A stretch of DNA of 64,000 nucleotides. Origin: Cladorhizidae sp. MBARI D1340-BT2. Lineage: Eukaryota > Porifera > Demospongiae > Poecilosclerida > Cladorhizidae. Location of the stretch: positions 1,353,501 to 1,417,500 of the forward strand of contig JAQNBH010000021.1 in NCBI GenBank assembly GCA_028752905.1. The letters run 5' to 3'. This document shows positions 15,401 to 29,200 of the stretch, in pieces. Every line of letters starts with the position of its first letter. The first letter of the stretch is position 1. The notes beneath the pieces were generated by a model, which was not told the origin of the DNA, ran no database searches, and saw only the letters and a list, made by a program, of their open reading frames with translations. The translations under genes were made by a program, and so were the position numbers.

Positions 15401-18400
15401 TAGGTATCTCTCAGTGTTCTCTATCTTGAGCTAAACATGTTAGCTTCATAGATTCTCCACACTTCACAGAATAGACTTGATATATAGCTCTAAAGGTAGG
15501 CCTCTCTCTGTTCTCTCTCTTGATACCAAACGTCCGTATATTCTGCATACATAGAATCACAAGATAGGTTTCTCTATGTGTTCTCTATCTTGATGCTAAA
15601 CAGGTTAGCTTCATAGATTCTCCACACTTCACTGTATAAACTTGATATATAGCTATTAAGATAGGTCTCTCCCTGTGCTCTCTGTTGATATCAAACATCC
15701 ATAATATTCTGCATACTTCACTGTAATGGACTTGATATGATTCGAATGATAGGTTTCATTATGTGTTCTCTATCTTGATATTTGCCCTAATTTGGTCTAT
15801 AATATGTTTCTCATTTCCCCCCCAAAAATCTTGTTATTTTGCCGTAAAGCTCATAACTTTTCTACACTTTACCCCAAAAAGATAATTTTTATATCACCGA
15901 ATAGCCCTTCTAATTATCTGTCTTTTGTACGTGCCAAAATATTGTGTACTCTAAGTATTAGCAAGTTATGGTGATTTGAAGTGGTAAGGTTTGCGATCTT
16001 TCCTGGCATTTTCCAGTTGCCAAAGCGGTGGCCTGCCAGTGAAAAACCACTACATTTATTGATAATCTGTTGACATGTTGCAGATAAGGGCCTTCTCTAT
16101 CAGTTGACAAAATCTGGGACTTTGGTCTTGTTAATTAGGGCAGTTATGAATTGTACTCTTACTTGATGCTAAACATGTTAGCTTCGTAGATTATCCACAC
16201 TTCACTGAATAGACTTGATGTATAGCTATTCAGATAGGACTCTCTAAGTGCTCTCTCTTGATACCAAACATCCATATATTCTGCACACTTCACTGTAATG
16301 GACTTGCAAGATAGGTATCTCTCAGTGTTCTCTATCTTGAGCTAAATATGTTAGCTTCATAGATTCTCCACACTTCACTGAATAGAGTTTATATATAGCT
16401 CTAAAGGTAGGCCTCTCTCTGTTCTCTCTCTTGATACCAAACATCCGTATATTCTGCATACATAGAATCACAAGATAGGTTTCTCTATGTGTTATCTATC
16501 TTGATGCTAAACAGGTTAGCTTCATAGATTCTCCACACTTCACTGTATAAACTTGATATATAGCTATTAAGATAGGTCTCTCCCTGTGCTCTCTGTTGAT
16601 ATCAAACATCCATAATATTCTGCAAACTTCACTGTAATGGACTTGATATGATTCGAATGATAGGTTTCATTATGTGTTCTCTATCTTGATATTTGCCCTA
16701 ATTTGGTCTATAATATGTTTCTCATTTTCCCCCCAAAAATCTTGTTATTTTTCCGTAAAGCTCATAACTTTTCTACACTTTACCCCAAAAAGATAATTTT
16801 TATATCACCGAATAGCCCTTCTAATTATCTGTCTTTTGTACGTGCCAAAATATTGTGTACTCTAAGTATTAGCAAGTTATGGTGATTTGAAGTGGTAAGG
16901 TTTGCGATCTTTCCTGGCGTTTTCCAGTTGCCAAAGCGGTGGCCTGCCAGTGAAAAACCACTACATTTATTGATAATCTGTTGACATGTTGCAGATAAGG
17001 GCCTTCTCTATCAGTTGACAAAATCTGGGACTTTGGTCTTGTTAATTAGGGCAGTTATGATTTGTACTACTCTTACTTGATGCTAAACATGTTAGCTTCG
17101 TAGATTATCCACACTTCACTGAATAGACTTGATGTATAGCTATTAAGATAGGACTCTCTAAGTGCTCTCACTTGATACCAAACATCCATATATTCTGCAC
17201 ACTTCACTGTAATGGACTTGCAAGATAGGTATCTCTCAGTGTTCTCTATCTTGAGCTAAACATGTTAGCTTCATAGATTCTCCACACTTCACAGAATAGA
17301 CTTGATATATAGCTCTAAAGGTAGGCCTCTCTCTGTTCTCTCTCTTGATACCAAACGTCCGTATATTCTGCATACATAGAATCACAAGATAGGTTTCTCT
17401 ATGTGTTCTCTATCTTGATGCTAAACAGGTTAGCTTCATAGATTCTCCACACTTCACTGTATAAACTTGATATATAGCTATTAAGATAGGTCTCTCCCTG
17501 TGCTCTCTGTTGATATCAAACATCCATAATATTCTGCATACTTCACTGTAATGGACTTGATATGATTCGAATGATAGGTTTCATTATGTGTTCTCTATCT
17601 TGATATTTGCCCTAATTTGGTCTATAATATGTTTCTCATTTCCCCCCCAAAAATCTTGTTATTTTGCCGTAAAGCTCATAACTTTTCTACACTTTACCCC
17701 AAAAAGATAATTTTTATATCACCGAATAGCCCTTCTAATTATCTGTCTTTTGTACGTGCCAAAATATTGTGTACTCTAAGTATTAGCAAGTTATGGTGAT
17801 TTGAAGTGGTAAGGTTTGCGATCTTTCCTGGCGTTTTCCAGTTGCCAAAGCGGTGGCCTGCCAGTGAAAAACCACTACATTTATTGATAATCTGTTGACA
17901 TGTTGCAGATAAGGGCCTTCTCTATCAGTTGACAAAATCTGGGACTTTGGTCTTGTTAATTAGGGCAGTTATGAATTGTACTCTTACTTGATGCTAAACA
18001 TGTTAGCTTCGTAGATTATCCACACTTCACTGAATAGACTTGATGTATAGCTATTCAGATAGGACTCTCTAAGTGCTCTCTCTTGATACCAAACATCCAT
18101 ATATTCTGCACACTTCACTGTAATGGACTTGCAAGATAGGTATCTCTCAGTGTTCTCTATCTTGAGCTAAATATGTTAGCTTCATAGATTCTCCACACTT
18201 CACTGAATAGAGTTTATATATAGCTCTAAAGGTAGGCCTCTCTCTGTTCTCTCTCTTGATACCAAACATCCGTATATTCTGCATACATAGAATCACAAGA
18301 TAGGTTTCTCTATGTGTTATCTATCTTGATGCTAAACAGGTTAGCTTCATAGATTCTCCACACTTCACTGTATAAACTTGATATATAGCTATTAAGATAG

Positions 18401-19131
18401 GTCTCTCCCTGTGCTCTCTGTTGATATCAAACATCCATAATATTCTGCAAACTTCACTGTAATGGACTTGATATGATTCGAATGATAGGTTTCATTATGT
18501 GTTCTCTATCTTGATATTTGCCCTAATTTGGTCTATATGTTTCTCATTTCCCCCCCAAAAATCTTGTTATTTTGCCGTAAAGCTCATAACTTTTCTACAC
18601 TTTACCCCAAAAAGAAATTTTTTATATCACCGGATAGCCCTTCTAATTATCTGTCTTTTGTACGTGCCAAAATTTTGAGTACTCTAAGTATTAGCAAGTT
18701 ATGGTGATTTGAAGTGGTAAGGTTTGCGATCTTTCCTGGCGTTTTCCAGTTGCCAAAGCGGTGGCCTGCCAGTGAAAAACCACTACATTTATTGATAATC
18801 TGTTGACATGTTGCAGATAAGGGCCTTCTCTATCAGTTGACAAAATCTGGCACTTTGGTCTTGTTAATTAGGGCAGTTATGAATTGTAATCTTACTTGAT
18901 GCTAAACATGTTAGCTTCGTAGATTATCCACACCACTGAATAGACTTGATGTATAGCTATTAAGATAGGACTCTCTAAGTGCTCTCTCTTGATACCAAAC
19001 ATCCATATATTCTGCACACTTCACTGTAATGGACTTGCAAGATAGGTATCTCTCAGTGTTCTCTATCTTGAGCTAAACATGTTAGCTTCATAGATTCTCC
19101 ACACTTCACTGAATAGAGTTGATATATAGCT

Positions 19132-22100
19132 CTAAAGGTAGGCCTCTCTCCGTTCTCTCTCTTGATACCAAACATCCGTATATTCTGCATATATAGAATC
19201 ACAAGATAGGTTTCTCTACGTGTTCTCTATCTTGATGCTAAACAGGTTAGCTTCATAGATTCTCCACACTTCACTGTATAAACTTGATATATAGCTATTA
19301 AGATAGGTCTCTCCCTGTGCTCTCTGTTGATATCAAACATCCATAATATTCTGCACACTTCACTGTAATGGACTTGATATGATTCGAATGATAGGTTTCA
19401 TTATGTGTTCTCTATCTTGATATTTGCCCTAATTTGGTCTATAATATGTTTCTCATTTTTCCCCCAAAAATCTTGCTTTTTTGCCGTAAAGCTCATAACT
19501 TTTCTACACTTTATCTAAAAAAGATAATTTTTATATCACCGAATAGCCCTTCTAATTATCTGTCTTTTGTACGTGCCAAAATTTTGTGTACTCTAAGTAT
19601 TAGCAAGTTATGGTAATTTGAAGTGGTAAGGTTTGCGATCTTTCCTGGCGTTTTCCAGTTGCCAAAGCGGTGGCCTGCCAGTGAAAAACCACTACATTTA
19701 TTGATAATCTGTTGACATGTTGCAGATAAGGACCTTCTCTATCAGTTGACAAAATCTGGCACTTTGGTCTTGTTAATTAGGGCAGTTATGAATTGTAATC
19801 TTACTTGATGCTAAACATGTTAGCTTCGTAGATTATCCACACCACTGAATAGACTTGATGTATAGCTATTAAGATAGGACTCTCTAAGTGCTCTCTCTTG
19901 ATACCAAACATCCATATATTCTGCACACTTCACTGTAATGGACTTGCAAGATAGGTATCTCTCAGTGTTCTCTATCTTGAGCTAAACATGTTAGCTTCAT
20001 AGATTCTCCACACTTCACTGAATAGAGTTGATATATAGCTCTAAAGGTAGGCCTCTCTCTGTTCTCTCTCTTGATACCAAACATCCGTATATTCTGCATA
20101 CATAGAATCACAAGATAGGTTTCTCTATGTGTTATCTATCTTGATGCTAAACAGGTTAGCTTCATAGATTCTCCACACTTCACTGTATAAACTTGATATA
20201 TAGCTATTAAGATAGGTCTCTCCCTGTGCTCTCTGTTGATATCAAACATCCATAATATTCTGCACACTTCACTGTAATGGACTTGATATGATTCGAATGA
20301 TAGGTTTCATTATGTGTTCTCTATCTTGATATTTGCCCTAATTTGGTCTATATGTTTCTCATTTCCCCCCCAAAAATCTTGTTATTTTGCCGTAAAGCTC
20401 ATAACTTTTCTACACTTTACCCCAAAAAGAAAATTTTTATATCACCGGATAGCCCTTCTAATTATCTGTCTTTTGTACGTGCCAAAATTTTTAGTACTCT
20501 AAGTATTAGCAAGTTATGGTGATTTGAAGTGGTAAGGTTTGCGATCTTTCCTGGCGTTTTCCAGTTGCCAAAGCGGTGGCCTGCCAGTGAAAAACCACTA
20601 CATTTATTGATAATCTGTTGACATGTTGCAGATAAGGGCCTTCTCTATCAGTTGACAAAATCTGGGACTTTGGTCTTGTTAATTAGGGCAGTTATGATTT
20701 GTACTACTCTTACTTGATGCTAAACATGTTAGCTTCGTAGATTATCCACACTTCACTGAATAGACTTGATGTATAGCTATTAAGATAGGACTCTCTAAGT
20801 GCTCTCACTTGATACCAAACATCCATATATTCTGCACACTTCACTGTAATGGACTTGCAAGATAGGTATCTCTCAGTGTTCTCTATCTTGAGCTAAACAT
20901 GTTAGCTTCATAGATTCTCCACACTTCACTGAATAGACTTGATATATAGCTCTAAAGGTAGGCCTCTCTCTGTTCTCTCTCTTGATACCAAACGTCCGTA
21001 TATTCTGCATACATAGAATCACAAGATAGGTTTCTCTATGTGTTCTCTATCTTGATGCTAAACAGGTTAGCTTCATAGATTCTCCACACTTCACTGTATA
21101 AACTTGATATATAGCTATTAAGATAGGTCTCTCCCTGTGCTCTCTGTTGATATCAAACATCCATAATATTCTGCACACTTCACTGTAATGGACTTGATAT
21201 GATTCGAATGATAGGTTTCATTATGTGTTCTCTATCTTGATATTTGCCCTAATTTGGTCTATAATATGTTTCTCATTTCCCCCCCAAAAATCTTGTTATT
21301 TTGCCGTAAAGCTCATAACTTTTCTACACTTTACCCCAAAAAGATAATTTTTATATCACCGAATAGCCCTTCTAATTATCTGTCTTTTGTACGTGCCAAA
21401 ATATTGTGTACTCTAAGTATTAGCAAGTTATGGTGATTTGAAGTGGTAAGGTTTGCGATCTTTCCTGGCATTTTCCAGTTGCCAAAGCGGTGGCCTGCCA
21501 GTGAAAAACCACTACATTTATTGATAATCTGTTGACATGTTGCAGATAAGGGCCTTCTCTATCAGTTGACAAAATCTGGGACTTTGGTCTTGTTAATTAG
21601 GGCAGTTATGATTTGTACTACTCTTACTTGATGCTAAACATGTTAGCTTCGTAGATTATCCACACTTCACTGAATAGACTTGATGTATAGCTATTAAGAT
21701 AGGACTCTCTAAGTGCTCTCACTTGATACCAAACATCCATATATTCTGCACACTTCACTGTAATGGACTTGCAAGATAGGTATCTCTCAGTGTTCTCTAT
21801 CTTGAGCTAAACATGTTAGCTTCATAGATTCTCCACACTTCACTGAATAGACTTGATATATAGCTCTAAAGGTAGGCCTCTCTCTGTTCTCTCTCTTGAT
21901 ACCAAACGTCCGTATATTCTGCATACATAGAATCACAAGATAGGTTTCTCTATGTGTTCTCTATCTTGATGCTAAACAGGTTAGCTTCATAGATTCTCCA
22001 CACTTCACTGTATAAACTTGATATATAGCTATTAAGATAGGTCTCTCCCTGTGCTCTCTGTTGATATCAAACATCCATAATATTCTGCATACTTCACTGT

Positions 22101-23260
22101 AATGGACTTGATATGATTCGAATGATAGGTTTCATTATGTGTTCTCTATCTTGATATTTGCCCTAATTTGGTCTATAATATGTTTCTCATTTCCCCCCCA
22201 AAAATCTTGTTATTTTGCCGTAAAGCTCATAACTTTTCTACACTTTACCCCAAAAAGATAATTTTTATATCAACGGATAGCCCTTCTAATTATCTGTCTT
22301 TTGTACGTGCCAAAATATTGTGTACTCTAAGTATTAGCAAGTTATGGTGATTTGAAGTGGTAAGGTTTGCGATCTTTCCTGGCGTTTTCCAGTTGCCAAA
22401 GCGGTGGCCTGCCAGTGAAAAACCACTACATTTATTGATAATCTGTTGACATGTTGCAGATAAGGGCCTTCTCTATCAGTTGACAAAATCTGGGACTTTG
22501 GTCTTGTTAATTAGGGCAGTTATGAATTGTACTCTTACTTGATGCTAAACATGTTAGCTTCGTAGATTATCCACACTTCACTGAATAGACTTGATGTATA
22601 GCTATTCAGATAGGACTCTCTAAGTGCTCTCTCTTGATACCAAACATCCATATATTCTGCACACTTCACTGTAATGGACTTGCAAGATAGGTATCTCTCA
22701 GTGTTCTCTATCTTGAGCTAAACATGTTAGCTTCATAGATTCTCCACACTTCACTGAATAGACTTGATATATAGCTCTAAAGATAGGCCTCTCTCTGTTC
22801 TCTCTCTTGATACCAAACGTCCGTATATTCTGCATACATAGAATCACAAGATAGGTTTCTCTATGTGTTCTCTATCTTGATGCTAAACAGGTTAGCTTCA
22901 TAGATTCTCCACACTTCACTGTATAAACTTGATATATAGCTATTAAGATAGGTCTCTCCCTGTGCTCTCTGTTGATATCAAACATCCATAATATTCTGCA
23001 CACTTCACTGTAATGGACTTGATATGATTCGAATGATAGGTTTCATTATGTGTTCTCTATCTTGATATTTGCCCTAATTTGGTCTATAATATGTTTCTCA
23101 TTTTCCCCCCAAAAATCTTGTTATTTTGCCGTAAAGCTCATAACTTTTCTACACTTTACCCCAAAAAGATAATTTTTATATCACCGAATAGCCCTTCTAA
23201 TTATCTGTCTTTTGTACGTGCCAAAATATTGTGTACTCTAAGTATTAGCAAGTTATGGTG
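19132..23260 (+). repeat. Higher-order copy of the start of the array
   Basis: Bases from 19,132 match the start of the window at a constant offset of 19,131, including rare variants found nowhere else in the array: CTCTCCGTTCTC, GCATATATAGAATC and CTTGCTTTTTTGCCG. After one short-type monomer the offset becomes 18,220 and then holds across three further monomers (3,034, 3,948 and 4,859 match 21,254, 22,168 and 23,079). The later block therefore has one monomer fewer. This is block duplication followed by an unequal exchange. Confidence 0.75.
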
Positions 23261-26200
23261 ATTTGAAGTGGTAAGGTTTGCGATCTTTCCTGGCGTTTTC
23301 CAGTTGCCAAAGCGGTGGCCTGCCAGTAAAAAACCACTACATTTATTGATAATCTGTTGACATGTTGCAGATAAGGGCCTTCTCTATCAGTTGACAAAAT
23401 CTGGGACTTTGGTCTTGTTAATTAGGGCAGTTATGAATTGTAATCTTACTTGATGCTAAACATGTTAGCTTCGTAGATTATCCACACCACTGAATAGACT
23501 TGATGTATAGCTATTAAGATAGGACTCTCTAAGTGCTCTCTCTTGATACCAAACATCCATATATTCTGCACACTTCACTGTAATGGACTTGCAAGATAGG
23601 TATCTCTCAGTGTTCTCTATCTTGAGCTAAATATGTTAGCTTCATAGATTCTCCACACTTCACTGAATAGAGTTTATATATAGCTCTAAAGGTAGGCCTC
23701 TCTCTGTTCTCTCTCTTGATACCAAACATCCGTATATTCTGCATACATAGAATCACAAGATAGGTTTCTCTATGTGTTATCTATCTTGATGCTAAACAGG
23801 TTAGCTTCATAGATTCTCCACACTTCACTGTATAAACTTGATATATAGCTATTAAGATAGGTCTCTCCCTGTGCTCTCTGTTGATATCAAACATCCATAA
23901 TATTCTGCATACTTCACTGTAATGGACTTGATATGATTCGAATGATAGGTTTCATTATGTGTTCTCTATCTTGATATTTGCCCTAATTTGGTCTATATGT
24001 TTCTCATTTCCCCCCCAAAAATCTTGTTATTTTGCCGTAAAGCTCATAACTTTTCTACACTTTACCCCAAAAAGAAAATTTTTATATCACCGGATAGCCC
24101 TTCTAATTATCTGTCTTTTGTACGTGCCAAAATTTTGAGTACTCTAAGTATTAGCAAGTTATGGTGATTTGAAGTGGTAAGGTTTGCGATCTTTCCTGGC
24201 GTTTTCCAGTTGCCAAAGCGGTGGCCTGCCAGTGAAAAACCACTACATTTATTGATAATCTGTTGACATGTTGCAGATAAGGGCCTTCTCTATCAGTTGA
24301 CAAAATCTGGGACTTTGGTCTTGTTAATTAGGGCAGTTATGAATTGTACTCTTACTTGATGCTAAACATGTTAGCTTCGTAGATTATCCACACTTCACTG
24401 AATAGACTTGATGTATAGCTATTCAGATAGGACTCTCTAAGTGCTCTCTCTTGATACCAAACATCCATATATTCTGCACACTTCACTGTAATGGACTTGC
24501 AAGATAGGTATCTCTCAGTGTTCTCTATCTTGAGCTAAACATGTTAGCTTCATAGATTCTCCACACTTCACTGAATAGACTTGATATATAGCTCTAAAGA
24601 TAGGCCTCTCTCTGTTCTCTCTCTTGATACCAAACGTCCGTATATTCTGCATACATAGAATCACAAGATAGGTTTCTCTATGTGTTCTCTATCTTGATGC
24701 TAAACAGGTTAGCTTCATAGATTCTCCACACTTCACTGTATAAACTTGATATATAGCTATTAAGATAGGTCTCTCCCTGTGCTCTCTGTTGATATCAAAC
24801 ATCCATAATATTCTGCACACTTCACTGTAATGGACTTGATATGATTCGAATGATAGGTTTCATTATGTGTTCTCTATCTTGATATTTGCCCTAATTTGGT
24901 CTATAATATGTTTCTCATTTTCCCCCCAAAAATCTTGTTATTTTGCCGTAAAGCTCATAACTTTTCTACACTTTACCCCAAAAAGATAATTTTTATATCA
25001 CCGAATAGCCCTTCTAATTATCTGTCTTTTGTACGTGCCAAAATATTGTGTACTCTAAGTATTAGCAAGTTATGGTGATTTGAAGTGGTAAGGTTTGCGA
25101 TCTTTCCTGGCGTTTTCCAGTTGCCAAAGCGGTGGCCTGCCAGTAAAAAACCACTACATTTATTGATAATCTGTTGACATGTTGCAGATAAGGGCCTTCT
25201 CTATCAGTTGACAAAATCTGGGACTTTGGTCTTGTTAATTAGGGCAGTTATGAATTGTAATCTTACTTGATGCTAAACATGTTAGCTTCGTAGATTATCC
25301 ACACCACTGAATAGACTTGATGTATAGCTATTAAGATAGGACTCTCTAAGTGCTCTCTCTTGATACCAAACATCCATATATTCTGCACACTTCACTGTAA
25401 TGGACTTGCAAGATAGGTATCTCTCAGTGTTCTCTATCTTGAGCTAAATATGTTAGCTTCATAGATTCTCCACACTTCACTGAATAGAGTTTATATATAG
25501 CTCTAAAGGTAGGCCTCTCTCTGTTCTCTCTCTTGATACCAAACGTCCGTATATTCTGCATACATAGAATCACAAGATAGGTTTCTCTATGTGTTCTCTA
25601 TCTTGATGCTAAACAGGTTAGCTTCATAGATTCTCCACACTTCACTGTATAAACTTGATATATAGCTATTAAGATAGGTCTCTCCCTGTGCTCTCTGTTG
25701 ATATCAAACATCCATAATATTCTGCACACTTCACTGTAATGGACTTGATATGATTCGAATGATAGGTTTCATTATGTGTTCTCTATCTTGATATTTGCCC
25801 TAATTTGGTCTATAATATGTTTCTCATTTTCCCCCCAAAAATCTTGTTATTTTTCCGTAAAGCTCATAACTTTTCTACACTTTACCCCAAAAAGAAAATT
25901 TTTATATCACCGGATAGCCCTTCTAATTATCTGTCTTTTGTACGTGCCAAAATTTTGAGTACTCTAAGTATTAGCAAGTTATGGTGATTTGAAGTGGTAA
26001 GGTTTGCGATCTTTCCTGGCGTTTTCCAGTTGCCAAAGCGGTGGCCTGCCAGTGAAAAACCACTACATTTATTGATAATCTGTTGACATGTTGCAGATAA
26101 GGGCCTTCTCTATCAGTTGACAAAATCTGGGACTTTGGTCTTGTTAATTAGGGCAGTTATGAATTGTACTACTCTTACTTGATGCTAAACATGTTAGCTT

Positions 26201-29200
26201 CGTAGATTATCCACACTTCACTGAATAGACTTGATGTATAGCTATTAAGATAGGACTCTCTAAGTGCTCTCTCTTGATACCAAACATCCATATATTCTGC
26301 ACACTTCACTGTAATGGACTTGCAAGATAGGTATCTCTCAGTGTTCTCTATCTTGAGCTAAACATGTTAGCTTCATAGATTCTCCACACTTCACTGAATA
26401 GACTTGATATATAGCTCTAAAGGTAGGCCTCTCTCTGTTCTCTCTCTTGATACCAAACGTCCGTATATTCTGCATACATAGAATCACAAGATAGGTTTCT
26501 CTATGTGTTCTCTATCTTGATGCTAAACAGGTTAGCTTCATAGATTCTCCACACTTCACTGTATAAACTTGATATATAGCTATTAAGATAGGTCTCTCCC
26601 TGTGCTCTCTGTTGATATCAAACATCCATAATATTCTGCAAACTTCACTGTAATGGACTTGATATGATTCGAATGATAGGTTTCATTATGTGTTCTCTAT
26701 CTTGATATTTGCCCTAATTTGGTCTATAATATGTTTCTCATTTTCCCCCCAAAAATCTTGTTATTTTGCCGTAAAGCTCATAACTTTTCTACACTTTACC
26801 CCAAAAAGATAATTTTTATATCACCGGATAGCCCTTCTAATTATCTGTCTTTTGTACGTGCCAAAATTTTGAGTACTCTAAGTATTAGCAAGTTATGGTG
26901 ATTTGAAGTGGTAAGGTTTGCGATCTTTCCTGGCGTTTTCCAGTTGCCAAAGCGGTGGCCTGCCAGTGAAAAACCACTACATTTATTGATAATCTGTTGA
27001 CATGTTGCAGATAAGGGCCTTCTCTATCAGTTGACAAAATCTGGGACTTTGGTCTTGTTAATTAGGGCAGTTATGAATTGTACTACTCTTACTTGATGCT
27101 AAACATGTTAGCTTCGTAGATTATCCACACTTCACTGAATAGACTTGATGTATAGCTATTAAGATAGGACTCTCTAAGTGCTCTCTCTTGATACCAAACA
27201 TCCATATATTCTGCACACTTCACTGTAATGGACTTGCAAGATAGGTATCTCTCAGTGTTCTCTATCTTGAGCTAAACATGTTAGCTTCATAGATTCTCCA
27301 CACTTCACTGAATAGAGTTGATATATAGCTCTAAAGGTAGGCCTCTCTCTGTTCTCTCTCTTGATACCAAACATCCGTATATTCTGCATACATAGAATCA
27401 CAAGATAGGTTTCTCTATGTGTTATCTATCTTGATGCTAAACAGGTTAGCTTCATAGATTCTCCACACTTCACTGTATAAACTTGATATATAGCTATTAA
27501 GATAGGTCTCTCCCTGTGCTCTCTGTTGATATCAAACATCCATAATATTCTGCACACTTCACTGTAATGGACTTGATATGATTCGAATGATAGGTTTCAT
27601 TATGTGTTCTCTATCTTGATATTTGCCCTAATTTGGTCTATAATATGTTTCTCATTTTCCCCCCAAAAATCTTGTTATTTTGCCGTAAAGCTCATAACTT
27701 TTCTACACTTTACCCCAAAAAGATAATTTTTATATCACCGAATAGCCCTTCTAATTATCTGTCTTTTGTACGTGCCAAAATATTGTGTACTCTAAGTATT
27801 AGCAAGTTATGGTGATTTGAAGTGGTAAGGTTTGCGATCTTTCCTGGCGTTTTCCAGTTGCCAAAGCGGTGGCCTGCCAGTAAAAAACCACTACATTTAT
27901 TGATAATCTGTTGACATGTTGCAGATAAGGGCCTTCTCTATCAGTTGACAAAATCTGGGACTTTGGTCTTGTTAATTAGGGCAGTTATGAATTGTAATCT
28001 TACTTGATGCTAAACATGTTAGCTTCGTAGATTATCCACACCACTGAATAGACTTGATGTATAGCTATTAAGATAGGACTCTCTAAGTGCTCTCTCTTGA
28101 TACCAAACATCCATATATTCTGCACACTTCACTGTAATGGACTTGCAAGATAGGTATCTCTCAGTGTTCTCTATCTTGAGCTAAATATGTTAGCTTCATA
28201 GATTCTCCACACTTCACTGAATAGAGTTTATATATAGCTCTAAAGGTAGGCCTCTCTCTGTTCTCTCTCTTGATACCAAACATCCGTATATTCTGCATAC
28301 ATAGAATCACAAGATAGGTTTCTCTATGTGTTATCTATCTTGATGCTAAACAGGTTAGCTTCATAGATTCTCCACACTTCACTGTATAAACTTGATATAT
28401 AGCTATTAAGATAGGTCTCTCCCTGTGCTCTCTGTTGATATCAAACATCCATAATATTCTGCATACTTCACTGTAATGGACTTGATATGATTCGAATGAT
28501 AGGTTTCATTATGTGTTCTCTATCTTGATATTTGCCCTAATTTGGTCTATATGTTTCTCATTTCCCCCCCAAAAATCTTGTTATTTTGCCGTAAAGCTCA
28601 TAACTTTTCTACACTTTACCCCGAAAAGAAAATTTTTATATCACCGGATAGCCCTTCTAATTATCTGTCTTTTGTACATGCCAAAATTTTGAGTACTCTA
28701 AGTATTAGCAAGTTATGGTGATTTGAAGTGGTAAGGTTTGCGATCTTTCCTGGCGTTTTCCAGTTGCCAAAGCGGTGGCCTGCCAGTGAAAAACCACTAC
28801 ATTTATTGATAATCTGTTGACATGTTGCAGATAAGGGCCTTCTCTATCAGTTGACAAAATCTGGGACTTTGGTCTTGTTAATTAGGGCAGTTATGAATTG
28901 TACTACTCTTACTTGATGCTAAACATGTTAGCTTCGTAGATTATCCACACTTCACTGAATAGACTTGATGTATAGCTATTAAGATAGGACTCTCTAAGTG
29001 CTCTCTCTTGATACCAAACATCCATATATTCTGCACACTTCACTGTAATGGACTTGCAAGATAGGTATCTCTCAGTGTTCTCTATCTTGAGCTAAACATG
29101 TTAGCTTCATAGATTCTCCACACTTCACTGAATAGAGTTGATATATAGCTCTAAAGGTAGGCCTCTCTCTGTTCTCTCTCTTGATACCAAACATCCGTAT